Positions 36,472-44,560 of a stretch of DNA of 46,804 bases are shown here, in pieces (the first letter of the stretch is position 1; each line of letters begins with the position of its first letter). The stretch spans positions 1-46,804 of the forward strand of contig CAMVGO010000017.1 of the NCBI GenBank assembly GCA_947167045.1, in the 5' to 3' direction. Source of the DNA: an uncultured Clostridia bacterium (GTDB lineage: Bacteria > Bacillota > Clostridia > Saccharofermentanales > Saccharofermentanaceae). The notes under the pieces are model-generated. The model had not been told where the DNA came from. It did not search any database and saw only the letters and a program-made list of their open reading frames with translations. Both the position numbers and the translations under genes were made by a program.

Positions 36472-37668
36472 TTAAAGCTTGGCAGCTACTGCCCTGAGGA
36501 ACTCCTCGGTAGTAACCGTCTTCTTGTTGTCGTTGTCAAGGAGATTATTGAGATCTCCGGTGATCGTGCCTTCCTCAATGGTCTCGATGGAAGCCTTCTC
36601 GATCCTGTCTGCGAAATCCTCAAGATCCTTAAGACCGTCGAGCTGAGCTCTCTTTCTGAGCGCACCGGACCAGGCGAAAAGTGTAGCCATAGGGTTAGTA
36701 GATGTCTGCTCACCCTTGAGGTGTCTGTAGTAGTGTCTTGTAACAGTACCGTGAGCTGCCTCATACTCGTAAACGCCCTTGGGTGAAACGAGAACGGATG
36801 TCATCATGGCAAGTGAACCGCACGCGGAAGCGAGCATATCACTCATGACATCGCCGTCATAGTTCTTGAGCGCCCAGACAAATCCGCCGGAAGAGCGCAT
36901 GACTCTTGCGACAGCATCATCGATGAGCGTATAGAAATATGTGATGCCGGCTGCTTCGAACTTTTCCTTGTACTGTGTGTCATAGATATTCTGGAAGATC
37001 TCCTTGAATCGTCCGTCGTACTTCTTGGAGATGGTATCCTTTGTTGCGAACCAGAGATCCTGCTTTGTATCCAATGCATACTCGAAGCAGGAAGTCGCAA
37101 ATGCGGAAATGGACTTGTCAGTGTTGTACAGACCCTGGACAACACCTGCATCCTTATATTCAAAGATCGTCTGGCTCTCCTGTCTTCCGTCGGGATAAGT
37201 GAGAACAAGATCAGCTCTGCAAGGTCCGTCTACAAGGAACTCTGTGTCTCTGTAGACGTCGCCGTATGCGTGTCTTGCGATCGTGATAGGCTTGTCCCAG
37301 CATGATACGAAAGGTCTTATTCCCTTTACAAGGATCGGTGCCCTGAAGACCGTTCCGTCGAGGATGGCCCTGATCGTGCCGTTAGGGCTCTTCCACATAG
37401 TGTGGAGATTATACTCTGTCATTCTCTGGGCATTGGGCGTGATCGTTGCGCACTTTACCGCAACGCCGAGCTCGTTTGTCCTGTTGGCGGCATCGATGGT
37501 TACCTGGTCTGCCGTCTCGTCCCTGTGCTTTAATCCGAGATCGAAATATTCGGTCTTCAGGTCAACATTGGGCTCGATAATGATCTCCTTTATCTGTTTC
37601 CAGATAATCCTTGTCATCTCATCCCCGTCCATCTCAACAAGCGGGGTCTTCATCTGAATCTTAGCCAT
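36472..37668 (-). CDS. icd: NADP-dependent isocitrate dehydrogenase
   Basis: A 398-residue enzyme that oxidises isocitrate to 2-oxoglutarate and CO2. It is of the eukaryote-like homodimeric type: KTPLVEMDGDEMTRIIWKQIKE at the N-terminus, WKSPNGTIRAILDGTVFR (isocitrate Ser/Asn/Arg), YTLIDDAVARVMRSSGGFVWALKNYDGDVMSD (metal-binding Asp residues) and EAAHGTVTRHYYRHLKG with NADP contacts. In anaerobes it makes 2-oxoglutarate and NADPH for biosynthesis. The SEC-C gene follows within about 25 bp and is probably co-transcribed. Confidence 0.95.
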   Translation of the reverse strand: MAKIQMKTPLVEMDGDEMTRIIWKQIKEIIIEPNVDLKTEYFDLGLKHRDETADQVTIDAANRTNELGVAVKCATITPNAQRMTEYNLHTMWKSPNGTIRAILDGTVFRAPILVKGIRPFVSCWDKPITIARHAYGDVYRDTEFLVDGPCRADLVLTYPDGRQESQTIFEYKDAGVVQGLYNTDKSISAFATSCFEYALDTKQDLWFATKDTISKKYDGRFKEIFQNIYDTQYKEKFEAAGITYFYTLIDDAVARVMRSSGGFVWALKNYDGDVMSDMLASACGSLAMMTSVLVSPKGVYEYEAAHGTVTRHYYRHLKGEQTSTNPMATLFAWSGALRKRAQLDGLKDLEDFADRIEKASIETIEEGTITGDLNNLLDNDNKKTVTTEEFLRAVAAKL

Positions 37669-37749
37669 AAGATCTCCCTCATATAAATAATACTAGAAGA
37701 TTTTAAGGCATTAACCCTTTAACGTCAAATCAAAAAATGGGGAAAAACC

Positions 37750-38808
37750 TCATGAAAACGAGCCTGGATTACCGTCGGTCTTTGCAGCTGCCTTTACAAG
37801 GACTATCTCCAGGGAATATCTCTCATCGATAAGGCCGTGCCTGAAGTCGCTGTCCAGGTCTGCCGCAGTCAGATAGAGCTTTATGAGCGAATTCATGCTG
37901 AAATTATTGGCCTGCTGGCAGATCTTCTTTGCCCTGAACTCCTTCATGCCGGTCCTTTTTATCAGAACATTCGGATTCCCGGCTTCCTTGGCCATTATCA
38001 GGGCCTTTATGTGGCTCATGATGGACGCCCTTATCATTACCATAGGCTCTTTATTGATTATCAGTTTATCAAGAGTCCCAAGCGCGGAAGCCGCATTTCC
38101 GCTTCCGCAGGAATCCATGATATCGAAGATCCTTCCGCTCAGGTCCGCCGGACAGCACAGTTCGACGATCTCGGGAGTTACCACGGTATAATTCTTGCTC
38201 TGACAGTAAAGAGCTACCTTATTGACCTCATTTACGAGCTCCATCATGTTGCCCGAACACCTTGAAGCCATTGAAGTGGCGGCATCATAGTTAACCTTCA
38301 GGCCTTCCTTGCCGAATCTGTTGCCGATCCAGTTCAGGAGTTCATCCTCTTCAAAACCGGCCATGGAAGCAACCGTGCCGTACTGCACGAAAGCCTTAAA
38401 AGCTTTCTTGCGGCTGTCTACGTTTTCCTCAAAGAAGACGACCACGGTAGACGACGGGATGTTTTTCAGCACATTCAGTTCCTTATCTGACAGTTCCCTT
38501 CCGGGAAGTCCGGACTGTCTGACAACTATAAGCCTTTTCGGCGACATCCACGGGGGCATGGAGATCAGTTCCTCGAGCTTGCCCATGTCGAACTTCTCGC
38601 CCGTCCTCGTGTCGATTGAGGCAAAATCCATATCTTCGGCTCCGGGACCCAGGCATACCTTCTTGAGCATGTTTACCGCTCCGTCGATCATGTATGTCTC
38701 TGTGCCATACAAAAGCACAAGACCCAAAGAATCGGATTCTTTGTTGATCTTGTTCAGCATCTGCTTGGAATTCAAAACGCCCTGAGGAAGAGCCTTCGGC
38801 TTTGCCAT
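37750..38808 (-). CDS. holA: DNA polymerase III delta subunit
   Basis: A 352-residue clamp-loader subunit that opens the sliding clamp. The N-terminal AAA-like domain lacks a working P-loop, as usual: LVLLYGTETYMIDGAVNML. RLIVVRQSG, FFEENVDSRKKAFKAF and a helical lid with MASRCSGNMMELVNEVNKVALY follow, and then the C-terminal collar domain. GGAGGT lies eight bases before the start, inside the end of the GH25 gene. In many Firmicutes this gene follows comEC; here two other genes lie between. Confidence 0.92.
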   Translation of the reverse strand: MAKPKALPQGVLNSKQMLNKINKESDSLGLVLLYGTETYMIDGAVNMLKKVCLGPGAEDMDFASIDTRTGEKFDMGKLEELISMPPWMSPKRLIVVRQSGLPGRELSDKELNVLKNIPSSTVVVFFEENVDSRKKAFKAFVQYGTVASMAGFEEDELLNWIGNRFGKEGLKVNYDAATSMASRCSGNMMELVNEVNKVALYCQSKNYTVVTPEIVELCCPADLSGRIFDIMDSCGSGNAASALGTLDKLIINKEPMVMIRASIMSHIKALIMAKEAGNPNVLIKRTGMKEFRAKKICQQANNFSMNSLIKLYLTAADLDSDFRHGLIDERYSLEIVLVKAAAKTDGNPGSFS

Positions 38809-38811
38809 CTG

Positions 38812-39996
38812 TTACTGACCTCCGAACACTTCAGGATATCTGCTCTTAAAGAGAATATCCGTATCAACGTCTTCCGAACAGCCGTCGATCCTGCCAATGG
38901 ATCCGGTCTGCCACATGGTGTAATCACCCTCATATGTTGTCTGTTTTACATAATGTGCAAGCCAGACATCATAACCGGCAGGCTCCCAGATGATCTCAAG
39001 ATAATACTTGCTCGCATAAAGGATCGTGCCGTAACCGTTGGCTTCCATCAAACCTGCAAATTCATAGAACAGGTTATTGATATCGACAATGCTCATCTTA
39101 TACTTCTGGAAATGTGACCAGCTCTCCCAGTCGAATGCGACGGGAAGATCGAGTTCCTTGTCCGCAAGAACGTTCAAGAGCTCTGCGGTGTGCTCCCTGA
39201 GCATCTCAATGGTGCTGTCGGTCGAATAATAGTAAACGCCTATCTTGAGGCCCGCAGCCTTGGCGTCACGGTAATACTCCTCAAACTTGCGGTCTTCGCC
39301 CAGCTCGCCGTTGTTGTAGATCATGGCTCTGAGCATGACGAATTCGCAGCCTGCCGCCTTTACCTTGTTGAAATCGATGTCACCCTGATATCTGGAAACA
39401 TCAATACCGTATGCTATGTCACTGTCAGGATACCTGGCCATGAAATCGCTGAACGCCAGAGTCGTATGCTCGTCGGAGCCGCCGCCGCCGCCACCGCCGC
39501 CCGAAGAGCTCGGTACATAGACCCTGATGGTCATCTCGCCGGACTTTGTATTACCCGCATCGTCGACCAACGTTACCGTAATGGGATATCTGCCCTCCTG
39601 GGATGTGTCGACCTCGCCGTCAATCCTTACTTCGACATCGCTGTCGCAATTATCTATAAAACCTATATGTCTGTTGATGTCAAACTCTGAACCCAGCTCA
39701 ACACTTGCGCTCTCCGGCAGATTGAGGAACATCGGGGCCTTTGTATCCTCTTCCGGCTGTTCCATGTGCGGTATAGCCGGTGTCGGCGAAGGCGTGGGTG
39801 TCGGAGTATTGCTCGGTGTGGGCGTAGGCGTATCTGTCGGCGTGGGGCTCGGCTGTATGTCATCGCCGTCTCTCATGCCTTCAGTATCGCGCGGATGCAC
39901 ATCCGCACCGCACCCTGCAAGCGGGGTGATCATCATGGCAGCCGCAAGAAGCACGGCAGCAGCCATCTTTATCTTTCTTAAACGTTTATTCAGCAT
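38812..39996 (-). CDS. Lipoprotein with GH25 muramidase domain
   Basis: A 394-residue exported lipoprotein. A signal peptide ends in the lipobox LAGC (lipid on C29). A Pro/Thr repeat linker (about 48-75) leads to a small Ig-like or DUF5011-type domain (about 90-160), then eight Gly in a row, then a GH25 domain (about 193-390): YGIDVSRYQGDIDFNKVKAAGCEFVMLRA, VAFDWESW (catalytic acids) and MWQTGSIGRIDG. GH25 enzymes cleave between MurNAc and GlcNAc. It may trim the cell's own wall or act on other cells. holA follows 3 bp downstream. Confidence 0.9.
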   Translation of the reverse strand: MLNKRLRKIKMAAAVLLAAAMMITPLAGCGADVHPRDTEGMRDGDDIQPSPTPTDTPTPTPSNTPTPTPSPTPAIPHMEQPEEDTKAPMFLNLPESASVELGSEFDINRHIGFIDNCDSDVEVRIDGEVDTSQEGRYPITVTLVDDAGNTKSGEMTIRVYVPSSSGGGGGGGGSDEHTTLAFSDFMARYPDSDIAYGIDVSRYQGDIDFNKVKAAGCEFVMLRAMIYNNGELGEDRKFEEYYRDAKAAGLKIGVYYYSTDSTIEMLREHTAELLNVLADKELDLPVAFDWESWSHFQKYKMSIVDINNLFYEFAGLMEANGYGTILYASKYYLEIIWEPAGYDVWLAHYVKQTTYEGDYTMWQTGSIGRIDGCSEDVDTDILFKSRYPEVFGGQ

Positions 39997-40054
39997 ATAT
40001 CTCCATTCTTCAGCATCTGTTGATTCCTTTCCTAAGATCCCATATCATTTTTCG

Positions 40055-40063
40055 ATTATAACA
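40055..40063 (-). promoter_or_regulatory. Extended -10 promoter of the GH25 gene
   Basis: TGT directly precedes TATAAT on the minus strand, a perfect extended -10, 58 bases before the start codon. No good -35 is seen. Confidence 0.6.
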
Positions 40064-40196
40064 AACTTGGCTCCTTTTCTATCGCACTTTATGGGACAAA
40101 ATAAGGCAAAGACCGACACAAGCCCGACTGATCCCGTGTTTTCGGCTGTTTTTATATGCTCATTTGAGGCTGCCTGCAAATGCCTGTACACGACAA

Positions 40197-41003
40197 TTAT
40201 TCAAGCAGATAATGCTTTATAACACTGTCCAGGAGAAGCATATCCAGAGGCGTCTTGCTGGTCTCCCATGTCAATATGAGCTTTTCTCCCTTGAACAACC
40301 CGTTTTTCTCGTAAATGTTTATTCTGTTTACATTTTTATTTGCATAATCCTCATCATCCATCTTGCCCAGATGCTCCCAATACAGAACTTTCCTTCGTCT
40401 AACGTTTAGCGCGGTAAAATCCGGATGTATGAGACCCAGACCCTCCAAATAAAGCGGACACTCGTATTTATATGGAACACCGTGCTTTTTCAGAGCATTG
40501 GCGATCAGTATCTCTGACTTTGATCTGACACGTTCGTTCTTTTCCGTATAGTATTCAGCATCACCAACACCGAAACTACCGCCTTCGTACGGTTCTGACA
40601 GCCATTCTTCAACATATTGTTCATCCGTCTGCCTAATCGGTATGATCAGATTCTGTCGGCCTTTGCAGAGCGTCCCATAATAGTCTTCGGCTGAAGTCTT
40701 GCCTAGCGTTTTTGATATTCTTTCGATATTCTCGATTTCCTTATCTATCAGTTTGACCATTTTGTTAAGTTATTCGTAATTTGCAACCTGCTCAACAATT
40801 CTGAGTTCGCTTCCTCTTGCATATTTACCATTTGCACTGAAAATGTCTTTTTTCAGATAGCATTGTCCTTTATTCGAATCAACGCAGATATGGTACTTTG
40901 GCGTTCCTTTGTACTTCAGTTTTTCCAGACGCTTAGCTACAATCAATTTATTTTTATCGAGTTCGTTTTTTCGCATTTGAAGCAAATCTCTTATGCTTTC
41001 CAT
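40197..41003 (-). pseudogene. PD-(D/E)XK-like nuclease gene broken by one in-frame TAA
   Basis: Two open pieces, 41003-40770 (77 residues) and 40760-40197 (187 residues), lie in the same frame, separated by a TAA at 40770-40772 and three codons. Read through, VANYE-stop-LNKMVKLIDKEIENIE gives a continuous helix. The second piece lacks any ribosome site, while the first has AGGAGG. The second carries SKSEILIANALKKHGVPYKYE, HPDFTAL and VLYWEHLG, which resembles a PD-(D/E)XK nuclease core. It is likely one former gene now ended by a nonsense change, or a read-through product. Codon use is richer in AT than its neighbours, which hints at transfer. Confidence 0.7.
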
Positions 41004-41070
41004 CTTTGGTCCTCCTTTTATATGTCAATTGCTGTTTACTGCTAATACAAGTTTCTATTTTTCTTGAATT

Positions 41071-41259
41071 GACCGCCATTATGGTCGATATAAGAAATCT
41101 GACGGTCACATCCAAACACATGCTCATTGCAAATACCGCCAAACCACTTAAATCAATACAATTGACGGTCTCTGCTGTTTCATGGAAATCATTCCTTACC
41201 GCCACTTCACTTATTTCAATGCGAATGGCGATTATATTCGAATTAAACTGTCGTAACTG
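41071..41259. repeat. Weak 63-bp periodic pattern in a 289-bp gene-free gap
   Basis: The gap between comEC and the split nuclease gene is AT-rich. ACCGCCA occurs at 41072, 41135 and 41198, and GACGGTC at 41101 and 41164, all stepped by exactly 63 bp. Other positions match poorly. Open frames on both strands span it, but none has a credible start or family. It may be a decayed repeat or remnant. Confidence 0.45.
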
Positions 41260-41292
41260 CTGATAAACAATGCAGAATCAAGTCCTCGTTTA

Positions 41293-43734
41293 TCAATACA
41301 CCAACACTACCGCCCCCTCCCTGTCTGTCCTGAACACCTCACACCCGTATGTTTCCAGCCGTTCGAGCGTTTCAGGCGCGGGATGCCCGTAGAAGTTATG
41401 CTCACCGACAGATATGACGGCAACCGCAGGCGAACAGGCTTCGATAAACTCACAGGAAGTCGAATATTTGGATCCGTGATGCGCAACCTTAAGTATGTCG
41501 CAGTCTATATCGGCATCCGAACCGATGAGAAGAGATTCAGTACTTGTTCCTATATCGCCTGTAAACAGGATCTTTGTCTCCTCCTTCCCTTCTATATCAA
41601 GCATTACGACAAGGCTTTCCTCATTTCCCCCTCCGGTACCGGAATCAGGATACAGAACATCGATATAAACCGAATCAGACAGTCTGATTCGTTCTCCGGC
41701 CGTTATTTCAGCCAGACATGAAAGATAAGCTTCTTTTACCGGACTGATCTCAGCAGATCTGAAGAACTCATTCACGTCCTTATCGTTTTCACCGGCACAA
41801 GGAACATATGACGAGAGGATCAGTCCTGTCCTGCCCTGAGAGCATAATGCGGCAAGCCCTCCTGCGTGATCGGTGTCCCAATGGCTCATTATGCAGACAT
41901 CCGCCTTGCCGATACCGTAATAGTCGAGCAGATTACGGACTGTCCTGCCGCCTTCTTCAAAAGTGCCTCCGTCTATGAGACAGTTCAGTTCAGGAGTCAT
42001 TATCAGACAGCAGTCACCCTGTCCGACATCCGCAAACACAACGGTGCACAAGGGTTTATTAACGACTGAAACAGCTTCAAAGCCGACCAGGCACGCTAGG
42101 ACAGCAGCAGAAATCTTCAGAAACAGCCTTCTGATAAGACAGGGCGGCATAAAAAGCAGAAAAACGGTAATCCCGGCCATAAACAGGAGCATGTTGCTAA
42201 GATGAACCGGCGCACCGCCGTTTCCGCTCATGACGCTTCCCGCGCTGACCAATTTTTTCAGGCATTTCAGGCATAAAAGAAGCGGAGAAGACAGATATCC
42301 TGACCAGAAAGGAAGCAGTATGCACAGCAAAACGCACGGGATAAAGAATGTGCAGCAGGCTCCGGCCGCAAAAGAGCCGCCGATCTGGATCAGAAGGTGT
42401 TCCAAATCGGGTCTCATAGAGATATCCGACCAGAAAGGCATCATTCCGAGGGATGCAGATACGGTGACACTCAAAACAGACGATATCTTCTCTCCCAGCT
42501 GAAAGCGCATAAGAAGTTCCGTGATCTTTCCGCTGCAGGTCTTTATGGCCAGAACGGCGCAGAAACTCATCTGAAAAGCGGAAGACATTGGACAGAAAGG
42601 GTCGGCAGTGACCATTACGACAGAAGCCAGGCTTAAAGCTGACAGCCAGTCACGCGCAGCAAAAGCGCAGATGCTCATTACAGCGGCGCGCGTAACAGAA
42701 CTGCCCCACCCCGTAAGACAACCCACGGTCACGCAGAACAGGACATAGGCAACCATCGCTTTTCTGCGTTTGATGCCCAACAGATCGAGCACAGAAGGAA
42801 GGCAAGCCAGAAAACCCGCAAAATGAGTACCCGAGACAGCCAGAAGATGCGAACAGCAGGACATCTTGAAATCCCTTTGAACACTTTCTTCCAGAAGTGA
42901 TCTGTCACCAGTGCACACGGCTGCAGTCAATGCTTTAAAAGAGTCATCAAAAGTATCTGAGACAGCACTGACTGCTTCCCTTCTGAATTCAAAGAAAAAC
43001 TGCTGAAGATAACCCGCAATTCTGTATAAAACAAATGCATTCCCGGTTTTCACAAAACGGTCGCAGGAAAAGATGTACAGGATGCCTTCAGACCTCAGAT
43101 ATTCCCTGTAATCGAATTCGCCGGGATTGCCTGCTTTTTCTGGCTCTTTAAGGGTTCCGAAAAGTGTCAGGCAGTCACCGGGATAAAGGCTTTCAAGATC
43201 AGACAGATCACCCCGGTACCTGATCTTTGCAAGAGCTCCGCCATCAAAGCACGCGGTAATGTCCGTATCACCCGAAAGTTTATATGTAACAGACGTTATC
43301 ACGCACGGATATCCGCCGTTTTCGGACAGATAACAGGATGCATTGAGTCTTGAAACGATCTTATATCCGAGCAGTGTCACAACAACGGCCAGGATCAGAC
43401 CGCAGGACATCACCGCAAACCTGTTAGCGTATCCTAACCGATGCTGAAACGCTTGTTTCCTGAAGGTCTTTTCCTTACTGTTAGAACAGCAAAACACCGC
43501 ATAAAAAACTACTATAAAAACACTCAGAAAAACGGGCGGTATCATGGATCCTGAACGGTAACTGATAAGGCAGTCAGCGGCCAAAACAACAGCAGGAAGA
43601 AGGCACGGACGCTTCGCGAAAGCATAAGACATCTGATCAAGCCCGCAAGGCAGCATCCTCAGACGCTTAAAGATACGTTCGGGCAGCGCCAAAAGCCCTT
43701 TATTTTCATATGTTTTGCCATAGTAGTTCTTCAT
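41293..43734 (-). CDS. comEC: DNA uptake channel ComEC/Rec2
   Basis: An 813-residue membrane protein that carries single-stranded DNA across the membrane during transformation. The N-terminal soluble part (about 110-230) holds an OB-like fold. The competence domain (about 255-520) has many membrane helices, with HLLAVSGTHFAGF typical of the family. The C-terminal metallo-beta-lactamase domain (about 550-813) has MSHWDTDHAGG near 615-625 and further His/Asp ligands, and may act as a nuclease. The frame is intact. No comEA or other com genes are in the window. The promoter region carries the triple CGACAAA element also found before the pilin-like genes. Confidence 0.93.
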   Translation of the reverse strand: MKNYYGKTYENKGLLALPERIFKRLRMLPCGLDQMSYAFAKRPCLLPAVVLAADCLISYRSGSMIPPVFLSVFIVVFYAVFCCSNSKEKTFRKQAFQHRLGYANRFAVMSCGLILAVVVTLLGYKIVSRLNASCYLSENGGYPCVITSVTYKLSGDTDITACFDGGALAKIRYRGDLSDLESLYPGDCLTLFGTLKEPEKAGNPGEFDYREYLRSEGILYIFSCDRFVKTGNAFVLYRIAGYLQQFFFEFRREAVSAVSDTFDDSFKALTAAVCTGDRSLLEESVQRDFKMSCCSHLLAVSGTHFAGFLACLPSVLDLLGIKRRKAMVAYVLFCVTVGCLTGWGSSVTRAAVMSICAFAARDWLSALSLASVVMVTADPFCPMSSAFQMSFCAVLAIKTCSGKITELLMRFQLGEKISSVLSVTVSASLGMMPFWSDISMRPDLEHLLIQIGGSFAAGACCTFFIPCVLLCILLPFWSGYLSSPLLLCLKCLKKLVSAGSVMSGNGGAPVHLSNMLLFMAGITVFLLFMPPCLIRRLFLKISAAVLACLVGFEAVSVVNKPLCTVVFADVGQGDCCLIMTPELNCLIDGGTFEEGGRTVRNLLDYYGIGKADVCIMSHWDTDHAGGLAALCSQGRTGLILSSYVPCAGENDKDVNEFFRSAEISPVKEAYLSCLAEITAGERIRLSDSVYIDVLYPDSGTGGGNEESLVVMLDIEGKEETKILFTGDIGTSTESLLIGSDADIDCDILKVAHHGSKYSTSCEFIEACSPAVAVISVGEHNFYGHPAPETLERLETYGCEVFRTDREGAVVLVY

Positions 43735-43740
43735 GTTAAA

Positions 43741-43746
43741 ATTCTA
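43741..43746 (-). promoter_or_regulatory. Candidate -10 box of comEC
   Basis: TAGAAT on the minus strand, seven bases before the start codon. This is close for a leader, so the true start of transcription or of translation may differ. The -35 position (CTGAAA) is poor. The triple repeat lies 45 bp upstream. Confidence 0.3.
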
Positions 43747-43754
43747 GTGCGGCC

Positions 43755-43766
43755 GTTTGTCGGTTT
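43755..43766 (+). promoter_or_regulatory. Inverted single copy of the TTTGTCGG motif in the comEC-ysxC gap
   Basis: GTTTGTCGGTTT on the plus strand is the reverse complement of AAACCGACAAAC and faces the triple element at 43789-43817. Together they form a palindromic set with a gap of about 21 bases. It could be a fourth binding site or a hairpin arm. Confidence 0.5.
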
Positions 43767-43788
43767 CAGTCTCAATTTTGGCCGAAAA

Positions 43789-43817
43789 ACCGACAAAACC
43801 CGACAAAATCGACAAGT
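43789..43817 (-). promoter_or_regulatory. Triple CGACAAA element upstream of comEC
   Basis: Copies begin at 43791, 43801 and 43810 (CGACAAA, CGACAAA, CGACAAG), with steps of 10 and 9 bp, as in the element at 26852-26880. It ends 56 bp before the comEC start, against 63 bp at the pilin-like operon, in the same orientation. A shared regulator is likely. Confidence 0.65.
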
Positions 43818-43843
43818 TGAACAGTTTGGACAGAGTTATCTAC

Positions 43844-44449
43844 ATGGCGATAAATTACGGAAAGATCAGATATCTAAAGACCTGCGCATCCGTCAGGGAC
43901 CTTCCTGACGAGAAACTTCCCGAGGTCGTTTTGGCCGGAAGATCCAATGTCGGCAAGTCTTCCCTCGTAAATGCGCTTGGCGGATCGAAGAAACTTGCCA
44001 GAGTATCGCAGACGCCTGGCAAAACGCAGCAGATCATATACTTTGACATGGATTCACAGGCAATATTAGCAGATCTTCCGGGATACGGTTTCTCAAAGGC
44101 CTCAAAGCAGAAATCTGCAGGGTTTTCGGAGCTTTGCGACAATTATTTCAAGGTCAGAAAAGGCATCGATCTGGTCCTTCTCCTTATCGACATAAGACAT
44201 GAGCCGTCAAACGACGACATCGGCATGCTTAATTTCCTGAACAGCACCGGACTTCCCTATTTTCTGGTGTTTACCAAGTGCGACAAGATGTCGGCCCAGC
44301 AGGTCAGAAAACAACTGCAGATGATGTCAAACTGTCTTGATTTTGCTGAAGATGCAAGGGTTTTCGCGATCTCGAACAATGAGACAAACCCGCAAAAATC
44401 AGGAATACCTGATCTCAAGCAGGCAATCTCTGATGAGCTATTCAAATAA
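43844..44449 (+). CDS. ysxC: Ribosome-assembly GTPase YsxC/EngB
   Basis: A 201-residue GTPase needed for 50S maturation. G1 is GRSNVGKSS (about 32-40), followed by the G2 Thr in SQTPGKTQ, G3 DLPGYG, G4 TKCDK and G5 SNNETN in the place of SA. Length is typical. The frame is open back to a TTG at 43757, but that stretch translates the CGACAAA repeats into KPTKPDKIDKL and is non-coding; the family N-terminus begins at the ATG at 43844. The ribosome site is weak. It is divergent from comEC. Confidence 0.93.
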   Translation: MAINYGKIRYLKTCASVRDLPDEKLPEVVLAGRSNVGKSSLVNALGGSKKLARVSQTPGKTQQIIYFDMDSQAILADLPGYGFSKASKQKSAGFSELCDNYFKVRKGIDLVLLLIDIRHEPSNDDIGMLNFLNSTGLPYFLVFTKCDKMSAQQVRKQLQMMSNCLDFAEDARVFAISNNETNPQKSGIPDLKQAISDELFK

Positions 44450-44498
44450 TCAACAACAATTCACCAACTTTTCGTGCAAATTTTATGACGATAGCGCT

Positions 44499-44526
44499 TT
44501 GATTTGTTTTGCTACTCCGATATTAT
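44499..44526 (+). promoter_or_regulatory. SigmaA promoter of the PRPP synthetase pair
   Basis: TTGATT (44499-44504) and TATTAT (44521-44526) are 16 bp apart, 34 bases before the first prs start, in the 111-bp gap after ysxC. Confidence 0.65.
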
Positions 44527-44560
44527 TTAATTAGTTCTTTTATGGGGGATCAGTGCAGCC

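Noticed and set aside
40954..41263. Open frames on both strands in the gap before the split nuclease gene
   Set aside because: Neither has a convincing ribosome site or family match; the minus one overlaps the start of the nuclease-like gene in another frame.
43757..43843. N-terminal extension of ysxC from a TTG start
   Set aside because: It merely translates the CGACAAA repeats; YsxC proteins begin at the ATG at 43844.
43836..43844. A DnaA-box-like word (TTATCTACA) before ysxC
   Set aside because: It is a single copy with one mismatch, without an AT-rich unwinding region or dnaA/dnaN nearby; there is no case for an origin.
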